40,294 nucleotides of DNA from Desulfosporosinus sp. OT. GTDB taxonomy: Bacteria; Bacillota; Desulfitobacteriia; Desulfitobacteriales; Desulfitobacteriaceae. Made by a program: the position numbers and the translations under genes. A model generated the notes under the pieces. It was given only the letters and a program-made list of their open reading frames with translations, searched no databases and was not told the DNA's origin. Of the stretch, positions 1 through 7,044 are shown in pieces. The stretch lies in NCBI RefSeq assembly GCF_000224515.1, contig NZ_AGAF01000255.1, forward strand, positions 1 to 40,294, written 5' to 3'. How positions within the stretch are numbered: position 1 is the first letter of the stretch; every line of letters starts with the position of its first letter.

Positions 1-508
1 GAACGGATACATCATTGCTATATTGATAGATGTGATTCGGAGCCTTCTTTCCCCCGGACCATGCATAAGTCTGAAAATATCTATCAGCCTTGATCGCCTG
101 CATGACAGCGTAAGATCCGTACACACCCATAAGATATTTGCCGCCCAAGCCATCCTTTACGCCCTGAAAGTAGTCTTTAATAGCTGACATATCGCTTGCC
201 TGCGCATCATAGTCCACGGTAAAATATATGGCCACGCCATCAGGAGCCCCGAGGTATTTAGCCTCAACGATGGCAGCTGCCGCGTCGGATACCCCTTTGG
301 TATAAGTAAAGTAGTCTCTTTTCGTCGGAGCTAATTCCCATATGAGAAATATAGACATACCCGCGTCATGGATGGCTTTTACTTCATCAAGAGTTAACCC
401 CTTCCATGAGTTTCTACCGAGATAACGGCCTACGGATAATATTCCGGCTTTATTAAGTGCTTGTGCGCTCGATACGGTTAGCTTAGTTGCGCAATCGATT
501 CCATCCAT
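1..508 (-). CDS. Endolysin, DUF1906 (Rv2525c-like glycoside hydrolase-like) domain, partial
   Basis: The gene reads off the left edge, so only the first 169 residues are present. The start ATG at 508 has a GAAAGGGG ribosome site and lies 5 bp after the preceding gene. The visible protein begins MDGIDCAT, and continues with LSVGRYLGR, FLIWEL, YFTVDYDA and YAWSGGKKAPNHIYQYSNDVSV. This is the layout of the DUF1906/Rv2525c-like TIM-barrel family, with the N-terminal GxD and the central DxD acidic residues both present. The family is common in phage and sporulation-associated cell-wall hydrolases, so the expected role is peptidoglycan cleavage at lysis. The position just after a small membrane protein is that of a lysis cassette. 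Any C-terminal wall-binding domain would lie outside the window. Confidence 0.85.
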   Translation of the reverse strand, partial: MDGIDCATKLTVSSAQALNKAGILSVGRYLGRNSWKGLTLDEVKAIHDAGMSIFLIWELAPTKRDYFTYTKGVSDAAAAIVEAKYLGAPDGVAIYFTVDYDAQASDMSAIKDYFQGVKDGLGGKYLMGVYGSYAVMQAIKADRYFQTYAWSGGKKAPNHIYQYSNDVSV

Positions 509-513
509 CTTGC

Positions 514-801
514 TTAATCCCCTTTCTCCTCGATCTGGTCGATACGCTTATGGGCCGACTTCGCGCTTTCCTCCACCCTAGTGACTCGTTCAGAGAGGGC
601 ATTAAGACTTTTGTTGGTGTCTTTTTGCTCAAGCAATACATCGTCGATCCGATGCTTGACATAGGCCATATCGGTTTCCATTGTGCCTCTTACTGTGCCG
701 GCGGAATAGGAGTCTTTCTTTAGACCTTTGAGGTACCCGACATAAGCGAACACGATACCAGATACAGCTCCAACAACTGCGAGGGAAATGTTTTGATCCA
801 A
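514..801 (-). CDS. Small membrane protein with coiled coil, holin/XhlA-like candidate
   Basis: This encodes 95 residues from a TTG start at 801, chosen because GGAG lies 8 bp upstream. The in-frame GTG at 819 has no properly spaced site. Residues about 5-24 form one hydrophobic segment (ISLAVVGAVSGIVFAYVGY). It is followed by a charged, heptad-patterned helical region to the C terminus. Holins and XhlA-type lysis accessory proteins are small, have one or more membrane segments and sit directly upstream of the lysin, as here. XhlA itself has its membrane segment at the C terminus, so this is the opposite arrangement and the family assignment is open. The gene ends 5 bp before the lysin start, suggesting translational coupling. 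Confidence 0.6.
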   Translation of the reverse strand: MDQNISLAVVGAVSGIVFAYVGYLKGLKKDSYSAGTVRGTMETDMAYVKHRIDDVLLEQKDTNKSLNALSERVTRVEESAKSAHKRIDQIEEKGD

Positions 802-852
802 TGCTCTCGCTCCTTTCACCTCGATTCGTTTGTTACCCGTGATGTTTGGGTA

Positions 853-878
853 TAAAAAATAACCGTCGATTGACGGTT
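853..878 (-). terminator. Hairpin with T-tract, leftward
   Basis: A perfect 7-bp stem with a 4-nt loop (AACCGTC GATT GACGGTT, 861-878) is followed on the minus strand by a run of T (860-853). It is the second of two consecutive hairpins separating the regulator gene at 942 from the lysis genes. Confidence 0.6.
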
Positions 879-894
879 AAAAACTTGAAATATG

Positions 895-928
895 AAAGAC
901 GCCGAAGATTATGCTTCAGCGTCTTTTT
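895..928. terminator. Terminator hairpin after the RHH regulator gene, possibly bidirectional
   Basis: The arms GACGCCGAAG and CTTCAGCGTC (899-924) flank a short AT loop, with T-runs on both sides. The single non-Watson-Crick position is a G-U pair on the minus-strand RNA but an A-C mismatch on the plus strand. That favours termination of leftward transcripts coming from the gene at 942. Confidence 0.65.
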
Positions 929-941
929 AAATTAGTCATCT

Positions 942-1265
942 TCAAGTAACTTCTTCTTCCCAATTCAATTTTTGTCCACAATCACAAACTCTTTTTCCGT
1001 ACCAGTGTTTATAATAACCATCCCCTAAGCTCTCACTTAGGTCTTCTCCGCAAGATGGACATCTAGCAGGATTCCATGCCTCTATAATAGGTTTTTGGGG
1101 CATTTGTTTGTTTATGGCCATATTAACAAAAGCATTAACGCTTAATCCTTCCTTTTCGGCAAATGCTTTAATCTTCTCCTTATCCCCTTTCGGCACGGTA
1201 ACCGGTATCCTGTCGTAAGCTTTTTCGTTATACTTTCTATTCGCCTTAGTTCTCGCTGTTGGCAT
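942..1265 (-). CDS. Ribbon-helix-helix regulator with C-terminal zinc ribbon
   Basis: This encodes 107 residues beginning MPTARTKANRKYNEKAYDRI. The ATG at 1265 is chosen over the upstream in-frame start because GAGGTGAGG precedes it at correct spacing. Residues about 10-55 carry the Arc/MetJ-type pattern: a basic strand (YDRIPVTVPKG), then KEKIKAFAEKEGLSVNAFVNMAINK. A CPSC pair and a later CDC pair after residue 65 look like a zinc ribbon. RHH proteins bind operators as dimers and often repress their own promoter. Here the divergent intergenic region holds two copies of TACTAACGCTA. The protein probably controls the rightward cassette starting at 1392 and perhaps itself. It is separated from the lysis genes by two terminators. 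Confidence 0.75.
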   Translation of the reverse strand: MPTARTKANRKYNEKAYDRIPVTVPKGDKEKIKAFAEKEGLSVNAFVNMAINKQMPQKPIIEAWNPARCPSCGEDLSESLGDGYYKHWYGKRVCDCGQKLNWEEEVT

Positions 1266-1299
1266 TTCCTCACCTCGACATAAGCATACCACAAAAAAT

Positions 1300-1352
1300 A
1301 TACTAACGCTAGTGTATTTTCTATTGACTATGTACTAACGCTATGGTATATT
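1300..1352 (+). promoter_or_regulatory. Divergent promoter region with duplicated operator-like site
   Basis: TTGACT (1324-1329), a 17-bp spacer and TATATT (1347-1352) make a strong sigma-A-type promoter for the rightward genes. The motif TACTAACGCTA occurs at 1301 and again at 1333, 32 bp apart (about three helical turns). The second copy lies inside the promoter spacer. The first copy is part of a partial dyad (TACTA-ACGC-TAGTGTA). This placement suggests repression, most likely by the adjacent RHH protein. Confidence 0.65.
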
Positions 1353-1391
1353 ATATGTAATAACACAAGTACATTTGAGGGGGAAACGAAG

Positions 1392-1805
1392 ATGAGAAGG
1401 CAAAAACCTACCATGAGAAAACTAGAAGACACGAGTTGGTTAGCTCAAATCATCAAAGATAAAATGGAAGTAGAATTTGAGAAAAACAACTATGGTTCTC
1501 CCCGTTACCGCGCATTGCAAACCTTACACATTATTGTCAATGAAGCAGACGATCAAGATAATCCAAACATCTATTACGACAATTACAACGGAAAACGGGC
1601 AATCGTAATCTGCGAAATTCCATCACTCTTGAAACATGGTTATGACTTTGACACTAACGGAATGCAATGCAAACTCAGAGGGCTTGCGGAGCGTTACACG
1701 GACGATGACGGAATGTACATTGTATCAGTACTAACAACCAACGACTTAAACAGTGCCATGATAAAGGATTTAGAAGAACTGATGTATCAACTCGGAACGC
1801 ACTAA
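1392..1805 (+). CDS. Hypothetical protein, first gene of rightward cassette
   Basis: This encodes 137 residues that I do not recognise. The ATG at 1392 follows GAGGGGGAAACGAAG. An internal ATG at 1413 is a possible alternative. The protein is soluble and mixed alpha/beta by composition. It has an asparagine/tyrosine/aspartate-rich middle and no cysteines arranged for metal binding, membrane segment or signal peptide. It is read from the RHH-controlled promoter at 1324-1352 and is followed by two more small unknown genes and a tyrosine recombinase on the same strand, all opposite to the late operon. That arrangement suggests an accessory cassette rather than structural genes. Confidence 0.65.
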   Translation: MRRQKPTMRKLEDTSWLAQIIKDKMEVEFEKNNYGSPRYRALQTLHIIVNEADDQDNPNIYYDNYNGKRAIVICEIPSLLKHGYDFDTNGMQCKLRGLAERYTDDDGMYIVSVLTTNDLNSAMIKDLEELMYQLGTH

Positions 1806-1856
1806 ATCAAAGGAGCCAGCCGGGGCTAACCGGCGTAAGGAAAGGATGGTGTCGTA

Positions 1857-2063
1857 ATGAAAGCTAAACTGTACAAAGTCTTTAAAGCTGGCGGCGCTCA
1901 AATGGAAACACTTCATGCTACTTGCATAACTAAAGCCGCTAAACAGTTTATTGCCACACTTGATAAACCTGCCAAGTACGAACTTTACAGTAAGGAACAA
2001 GCGAGTGTCCGTTACAATGACAACCACAACGCAATGAGTGACTTCGTAATCTATGAAGCGTAA
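1857..2063 (+). CDS. Hypothetical small protein
   Basis: This encodes 68 residues and is unrecognised. The start is preceded by AAGGAAAGGATGG about 9 bp upstream. The sequence begins MKAKLYKVFKAGGAQMETLH and reads as a compact basic domain. The gap before it contains a small GC-rich hairpin (GCCGG...CCGGC, about 1817-1834), which could be a processing or attenuation element. It is the second gene of the rightward cassette and is separated from the next gene by 12 bp. Confidence 0.6.
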   Translation: MKAKLYKVFKAGGAQMETLHATCITKAAKQFIATLDKPAKYELYSKEQASVRYNDNHNAMSDFVIYEA

Positions 2064-2075
2064 GGAGGAAACCCC

Positions 2076-2321
2076 ATGAAACAATGCAATTTCGAAGAAC
2101 TCCCCCAAGCTCTCCAGAAATCCGTTACCAGACTAGAATACCTAAAGTCATCCAAGGTCCTGCGCTGTCTCTACGATGGCAAAAACTACGCTGAATGTAC
2201 GATTTTGAATGGATCCCTAATCGGGGTATTTAACCATTCCTACGGCGAAGTGGACAACGTTTGGTTAACTAGCAGAGATATTGAAATTTTACACAACGCA
2301 ATAGAAAGCACCCGTCCCTAG
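2076..2321 (+). CDS. Hypothetical small protein
   Basis: This encodes 81 residues that I do not recognise. AAGGAGGAAACCCC directly precedes the ATG, a strong ribosome site. The protein starts MKQCNFEELPQALQKSVTRL and ends in a helical segment (SRDIEILHNAIEST). The middle has alternating hydrophobic residues consistent with a small beta sheet. It probably belongs to the same transcript as its upstream and downstream neighbours. A 93-bp gap leads to the recombinase. Confidence 0.6.
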   Translation: MKQCNFEELPQALQKSVTRLEYLKSSKVLRCLYDGKNYAECTILNGSLIGVFNHSYGEVDNVWLTSRDIEILHNAIESTRP

Positions 2322-2414
2322 CCTGGCAGCTGTACGAGTGCTCATGATGACACCGGAGTGTCCTGGATATTATACCACGATGCTCCGGTCCAAAGAAAGA
2401 GGAGCGTGGGAACC

Positions 2415-3413
2415 ATGACACAAATACTTAGCTCAACCGCCGAGATATTGCTAGAGCAGGTGGTGAGCGCCATTTCTTGCCCCAATATGGACAAGCCCCA
2501 ACTGCAGGAAACACTCTCTATCATCCTTTCTCAGTATGACATTAAACCAGCCCTGGTTATGAACGGACATCCGGATCTAGCACAAAAGATTAAGCTGTTC
2601 CTCGCAGGGAAACGACTTGAAGGCCTCAGCCCCTTATCTCTTAAGGGTTACGAGCTGGAACTAAAGATATTTGCTGAACACGTCCCGAAGGCTGCTAATG
2701 AGATTACCACAGCAGATATCCGGGTCTATCTATCCGAATTTGAACGCCTTAAAACATCGTCGCTATCCAAACGGTTATCAGTCCTCAAGTCTATGTTTGG
2801 CTGGCTCGTGAACGAAGATATCCTGACTCGCGATCCAACAAAGCAGATCAAGCCGCCGAAGAAAGAGCAGCGATCCCCGAAAGCTTTGACCATTGAAGAA
2901 CTTGAGATGATCCGCGAGGCCTGCATTACACCGAGGGAACGGGCGCTCGTGGAAGTCTTGTATGCAACGGGAGGAAGGCTCAGTGAGATCCGAAAGATGA
3001 ACCATAACGATATAGATTATCAGGCTCTGTCCGTGCTGGTTATCGGCAAGGGTAACAAGGAGCGACCGGTTTATTTTAGTTTTAAGGCCATGTACCATCT
3101 CCGGAAGTACCTTATGCGCCGAACTGACAATGACCCAGCTCTCTTTGTCTCCGAGCGAAAACCTTATCGTAGGCTATCTGATCGGGGAATCCAGCGAGAA
3201 GTGAAGGTTGTAGCCGACCGCTCAGAGGTCACAAAAAACGTGCATCCGCATATATTTAGACACACTTTTGCAACATTGATGCTAAACAACGGCGCGGACC
3301 TGGTGGCCGTCCAGGGGCTCCTCGGGCACACCGACCCAGCTACGACCCAAATCTACGCCAGCATGACGAATGAGAAACGGAAGCAGTCACATCATCAATA
3401 CCTAGTCCAATAA
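2415..3413 (+). CDS. Tyrosine recombinase, XerC/XerD-like
   Basis: This encodes 332 residues from the ATG at 2415, which has AAAGAGGAG upstream. The in-frame GTG at 2358 lacks a ribosome site. The N-terminal SAM-like core-binding domain covers about residues 52-145. The catalytic domain follows with a full set of active residues: R188 (TGGRLSE), K212 or K215 (GKGNKER), H279 and R282 (HIFRH), H305 (LLGHTD) and nucleophile Y314 (QIYA). It therefore should be active in site-specific strand exchange. It is a second recombinase, distinct from the phage integrase at the right end, and lies between the tail-fibre gene and the lysis genes on the opposite strand. Possible roles are multimer resolution, inversion of a nearby segment or movement of its own cassette. 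The sequence does not decide. Confidence 0.9.
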   Translation: MTQILSSTAEILLEQVVSAISCPNMDKPQLQETLSIILSQYDIKPALVMNGHPDLAQKIKLFLAGKRLEGLSPLSLKGYELELKIFAEHVPKAANEITTADIRVYLSEFERLKTSSLSKRLSVLKSMFGWLVNEDILTRDPTKQIKPPKKEQRSPKALTIEELEMIREACITPRERALVEVLYATGGRLSEIRKMNHNDIDYQALSVLVIGKGNKERPVYFSFKAMYHLRKYLMRRTDNDPALFVSERKPYRRLSDRGIQREVKVVADRSEVTKNVHPHIFRHTFATLMLNNGADLVAVQGLLGHTDPATTQIYASMTNEKRKQSHHQYLVQ

Positions 3414-3437
3414 GGCCCTCCGGGGTCTTATTTTTTT
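3412..3437 (+). terminator. Rho-independent terminator after the recombinase
   Basis: A 7-bp stem (AAGGCCC / GGGTCTT, one G-U pair) with a TCCG loop is followed by seven T residues. On the other strand no T-run follows, so leftward transcription from the fibre gene is not stopped here. Confidence 0.75.
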
Positions 3438-3482
3438 GCCTAAATCTAATGAACATAATGCGTCAAATGTGACAATAATAGA

Positions 3483-5720
3483 CTACGGTATAATACTATA
3501 TTTCTTTAATACAGATTCTACAATTTCCTCCATCGTTGCGTATTGGTTTATTGCAGTCAAGAATGTTCGAGCAAAACATCGTGCTAACATTTGATACCCC
3601 CAAGTTTGCGGGTGTAAATTATCCCTCAATACATAAGTTAGCGTGTTATCAACGCCAATGCGTCCTATTTCCGACAAGGTATCAGCAAGATAGACATTGT
3701 TTTGGGCGATTAGTTTTAAAAGGCTGTTTCGATACGGTGCCCCTTTGGTATAGCTTGTCATTTCTATACCCCCACCCGTTAATACACTGGTAATAAACAT
3801 CGGAGGTATACCAATTATTACTCTTTTCCCATTTGCTAAATCAATCATGGATTGTACTTGAAGCTCAAAATCTGTAATTGGTGTAACACCTATATCATTT
3901 GTGCCGATTAATATAAATACCGTGTCATAAGAAGTTAAGTCGATACCTTGCATAATTGCCAATTGATTTGCAGCTTTATGACCTCCAACCCCTTGATTAT
4001 TAATTTCAAATTTATTTATACCATATTGACCCTCAACAATATTTTTTAGTGCATTAGGCCAACTTATCGAACTATCCGCTCCAAACGTAATACTGTCACC
4101 AAATGCAATAGCATTAAAAGTGTTGCCAGAATTAACTTTACGTGCATAACCTTTTGTTATTTCCCCCCACGTAAAATTATTAATACCACTATTAACATTA
4201 TTTGAGGTTAATAGTGCGAATCCGAATTCTTTGCAATCAAATTCTAATTCTGTACTAGCTACCAAAACACCATTAATAAACATGTCAAATTTTCGTTGTG
4301 TGATTGCTCTAATGCTTATTTGTATACTGTTAATATCTTTGTAAGCCGGAGTAAGTAAATCTTTATAAGTGAGGTTAGGTGGTATTGTTGCCCAAATACC
4401 ATTTTCCATTTTCCAGCCATAGATATTACCTGCATAATCTATATGGTTTATAAAATTATATAGATTATCCCCAAAATACACACCAAGCCTTGCACCGCCC
4501 TGTGTCTCTATATAACGAGGTTTAATAAGACAATTGAGAACAGTATTAAGTTCTATGGGTAAAGACGTTACATACCATTTGCTAAGATTAGTCACTTGTG
4601 CCGTGTTTGATACTTGGTAAAATCCGTCAATAAGCGTAATTTCAGAAGTATCTACATCTGATTTATCTGCTGGAAGTGAATCACCATTCCATACTATTTT
4701 TTTCCTGACTGCTCCATCATCAACGAGAGTTAATTTTTTAATGCCTATATCTATATCATTATCCATGCTATACATATAGGCAGATTTAGAATAATCATTT
4801 TTTAACACATTCGCGTAATTGTCTCTATCTCTCGAATAGATAATTATATCGTCAGTAAACACTACATCTCGAAACGTTGTTACATTAGTCGTCGGAAAAG
4901 ACAGTATAACGCCAGCATCTGCATGTATAATAACCTCATTCAATGATGGTTGGTTGGTAAAATAATACTGTGCATTACCTGTTGTGTTTTGTGGGAAATA
5001 CACAGTACCTTTTGTTTTTGCATTATTCCAAGCAGTATCAACAGGAGTTATACCATCGGGATTACCCCCATAATTAAGTATACTATTCAATTTTATATTG
5101 TTCGCAGTTTGTGCCTTATACGTACTAAAACTTGCGTCGGCAGCATCTAACCTGGCACCTAAATTAACCTCTCCACCGCGGGCCGCTACGATCTCAATGT
5201 CTGTGTTTTGCGTAGTTGCCGTTTCGTACTGAGCAGTAATGACATCAAATTCCGCTTGCCATTCCACTACCTTGGCATCGACAAAGGGCACTAAGTTTGA
5301 GCTTAATATGCCATCCCCGTTATCTAATGAACTAGAGCACGTAAAGTTGAATTGCGTTGTGCTTAACTTGTTGCCATCTTTGCTGAAGCTGATCTCAGCT
5401 TTAATAACCCCAGCAGCCGCCAAAGTATTAGACATTAGGACGCACTCTAGTTTTCCGTTTGGTGCATCTAGGATAGAAACTCCGGTTGTCTCATCCTGGA
5501 TTACGATGGTTTTATCCGGCTTTAAAAAGGCGATAGAAATGGCTTGCCCTGTAATGTCTACTACATTTCCTCCGGTAAGCTGTCCGTCCGGGCCAGTAGT
5601 TTGCCCGCCATCAACGATAGAGAATTCGATAACTGATGTGCCGACATTATTTTGCACAAAATTAATGTTTCGGATTGTTCTGCGTTTAAAATCTAAGGTT
5701 AACAGGAAACGATTTTCCAA
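3483..5720 (-). CDS. Tail fibre / baseplate upper protein with C-terminal SGNH esterase
   Basis: This encodes 745 residues. The TTG at 5720 is preferred because GGGGGG lies 6 bp before it. The in-frame ATG at 5765 has no ribosome site and would lie within the upstream hairpin region. Residues about 1-155 match the BppU N-terminal domain (DUF2479), a baseplate-docking beta domain with the QTTGPDGQLTG and SKDGNKLSTTQFNF segments. A short helical linker and a beta-rich middle follow. From about residue 535 comes an SGNH/GDSL hydrolase with all blocks: AFGDSITFG (Ser), NQGVGGH (Gly), LIGTNDIG (Asn), and DNLHPQTWG (Asp and His). It probably binds the host surface and removes acyl groups from a wall or capsule glycan. 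The middle is visibly AT-rich relative to neighbouring genes, as expected of an exchanged host-range gene. Confidence 0.85.
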   Translation of the reverse strand: MENRFLLTLDFKRRTIRNINFVQNNVGTSVIEFSIVDGGQTTGPDGQLTGGNVVDITGQAISIAFLKPDKTIVIQDETTGVSILDAPNGKLECVLMSNTLAAAGVIKAEISFSKDGNKLSTTQFNFTCSSSLDNGDGILSSNLVPFVDAKVVEWQAEFDVITAQYETATTQNTDIEIVAARGGEVNLGARLDAADASFSTYKAQTANNIKLNSILNYGGNPDGITPVDTAWNNAKTKGTVYFPQNTTGNAQYYFTNQPSLNEVIIHADAGVILSFPTTNVTTFRDVVFTDDIIIYSRDRDNYANVLKNDYSKSAYMYSMDNDIDIGIKKLTLVDDGAVRKKIVWNGDSLPADKSDVDTSEITLIDGFYQVSNTAQVTNLSKWYVTSLPIELNTVLNCLIKPRYIETQGGARLGVYFGDNLYNFINHIDYAGNIYGWKMENGIWATIPPNLTYKDLLTPAYKDINSIQISIRAITQRKFDMFINGVLVASTELEFDCKEFGFALLTSNNVNSGINNFTWGEITKGYARKVNSGNTFNAIAFGDSITFGADSSISWPNALKNIVEGQYGINKFEINNQGVGGHKAANQLAIMQGIDLTSYDTVFILIGTNDIGVTPITDFELQVQSMIDLANGKRVIIGIPPMFITSVLTGGGIEMTSYTKGAPYRNSLLKLIAQNNVYLADTLSEIGRIGVDNTLTYVLRDNLHPQTWGYQMLARCFARTFLTAINQYATMEEIVESVLKKYSIIP

Positions 5721-5751
5721 GGTTATCCCCCCATTTCTTAATTTATGGCAT

Positions 5752-5775
5752 AAAAATAACGCCATATTAGGCGTT
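5752..5775 (-). terminator. Terminator-like hairpin upstream of the fibre gene
   Basis: A perfect 6-bp stem (AACGCC / GGCGTT, 5758-5775) with a 6-nt loop is followed on the minus strand by ATTTTTA. It lies between the 45-aa gene and the fibre, and could reduce read-through into the fibre gene. Confidence 0.5.
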
Positions 5776-5794
5776 TAGAACTGATTTATCAAAG

Positions 5795-5932
5795 TTACGT
5801 GATAGCTAACTTCTGTAAATACGCCTCGCTAGGCTGTATAAGTGACTCAATTTTTATTCCGTTATCAAGTTCTTCAATCGTGAATACTCCGTCTTCTCTT
5901 GTTTCTTGATAAGTATTAACTACTTCTGCCAT
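5795..5932 (-). CDS. Small conserved-looking phage baseplate-region protein
   Basis: This is a 45-residue reading frame: MAEVVNTYQETREDGVFTIE and on to LQKLAIT. GGGAGGTAATG lies upstream of the ATG with good spacing. It is acidic, has no cysteines and no membrane segment. The location between a baseplate protein and the fibre matches small XkdX-class or tail-fibre accessory proteins, but the sequence lacks features that would name it. It is 15 bp downstream of the preceding gene stop and probably co-transcribed. Confidence 0.65.
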   Translation of the reverse strand: MAEVVNTYQETREDGVFTIEELDNGIKIESLIQPSEAYLQKLAIT

Positions 5933-5947
5933 TCAATCATTACCTCC

Positions 5948-6712
5948 CTAAAGTATTGATTTGCACCCGAATAATTTAAGCTTAGATGCTGCGTCAAAAC
6001 TACCAAGCGAAAGTCTAATATCTGTCTTGAGTGCATTGTCGTACCAATGCCCAGAAGTATCTCCTATATGCCCTTCTCCTCGATGCGTAGCAGAACAAGA
6101 AGCTCTTGTGCCTGAGTTTGGGATAAATATGTCTATAACAGTTATGTCTGTACTATCTGACTTTGTATCAATATAAATGCCATTAGCAGTATTATTTGCT
6201 GTATATACTCCATTAACTACATTAGCATACTTATAGTTGGCTGCTGAAGTGTCACCGTTAAATGACATTGCAATACCGCGTTCAGTGGAATCGCTCCCCA
6301 CTACTTCTCCAACTATTCTAAAAGCCGAATAGCCTGCAGGAATGGATGCGAAAATAAAATATGATGTATCAACGCTGAATGTTTTCGTAGCTAGTAGTTC
6401 CCATACGATGGTTTCCGTTTTTAGTGCGTCAATAGCAGCGTTCCTGTCAATAACTTCTTGGGCTACAGCGTTCTCCCTATCAGTTATTTCTTGAGACACT
6501 GCCACATCCCTATCTATTGCTTCCTGGGCTATATCTGATTCAAGTAAGCTTAGCTCAGTTTCAATTTTATTTAGATTTGTTGCTGATATCGGAGTTCCGC
6601 TAGTCCCTGTATACAATAACTTTACATCTTCAAATCCAGGGATAACGTTACCTGCTTGATCGGTGATCGAATATTTATTTTCTCCATCGACCCAAGTCGT
6701 TTTTATATACAT
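5948..6712 (-). CDS. Phage baseplate/tail appendage protein with heptad repeats
   Basis: This encodes 254 residues. The ATG at 6712 overlaps the preceding stop (TAATG) and has GAGGGTGA upstream, so it replaces the longer in-frame start. The first 60 residues (MYIKTTWVDGENKYSITDQA, then NLNKIETELSLLE) resemble the N-terminal attachment regions of phage tail appendages. Residues about 60-100 contain three near-repeats of AxxxxxxxxVAQEVxDRxxA, forming a trimeric-type coiled coil. The C-terminal part is beta-rich and probably a receptor- or fibre-binding domain. It is likely an adaptor between the baseplate and the fibre. Confidence 0.65.
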   Translation of the reverse strand: MYIKTTWVDGENKYSITDQAGNVIPGFEDVKLLYTGTSGTPISATNLNKIETELSLLESDIAQEAIDRDVAVSQEITDRENAVAQEVIDRNAAIDALKTETIVWELLATKTFSVDTSYFIFASIPAGYSAFRIVGEVVGSDSTERGIAMSFNGDTSAANYKYANVVNGVYTANNTANGIYIDTKSDSTDITVIDIFIPNSGTRASCSATHRGEGHIGDTSGHWYDNALKTDIRLSLGSFDAASKLKLFGCKSIL

Positions 6713-7044
6713 TAAATCACCCTCGCATTCCAATGGATAAGCAAGCTCTGTGTATTAGTTTTCGCGATAGTCACCGCTTGACTAGCCATTTCAGTTCCGG
6801 TTCCGAGTGCCACAGTTGCCCCATTACCGTACAGAGACAGGTCAATGAGATTTCCATTGCCCTCAAACTCGGTGAGATAAAATGTATACTTGCGTTCTAC
6901 TGCGCTAATCGTCTCAACATCCTGAGGGACGATTCTAATCAGTTCTCCTGTAATAGCGCTGGCACTCAATACGTCGATATTATCTATACTTGTTGCAACC
7001 GTTGATGCTAGGATCAGCGCTCTCGCCGCATCTGTCACACTCAT
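6712..7044 (-). CDS. Phage tail/baseplate protein, hypothetical
   Basis: This encodes 110 residues. The ATG at 7044 overlaps the hub stop codon (ATGA) and follows AGGAGTGATTTT, so the longer frame from 7080 is rejected. The sequence opens MSVTDAARALILASTVATSI, followed by short beta-prone segments and no obvious motif. Its position between the baseplate hub and the appendage protein, with stop/start overlaps at both ends, argues for a minor baseplate component made in fixed ratio with them. I do not recognise the family. Confidence 0.6.
   Translation of the reverse strand: MSVTDAARALILASTVATSIDNIDVLSASAITGELIRIVPQDVETISAVERKYTFYLTEFEGNGNLIDLSLYGNGATVALGTGTEMASQAVTIAKTNTQSLLIHWNARVI

Noticed and set aside
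2354-2388. CCGGAG...CTCCGG dyad upstream of the recombinase as its target site
   Set aside because: The arms are only 6 bp, 24 bp apart, and have no similarity to dif-type sites that I can see.
5239-5778. 179-aa rightward frame opposite the fibre gene
   Set aside because: It is a shadow of the fibre gene N terminus. It has no ribosome site or recognisable motif, and the minus-strand protein is clearly BppU-like.
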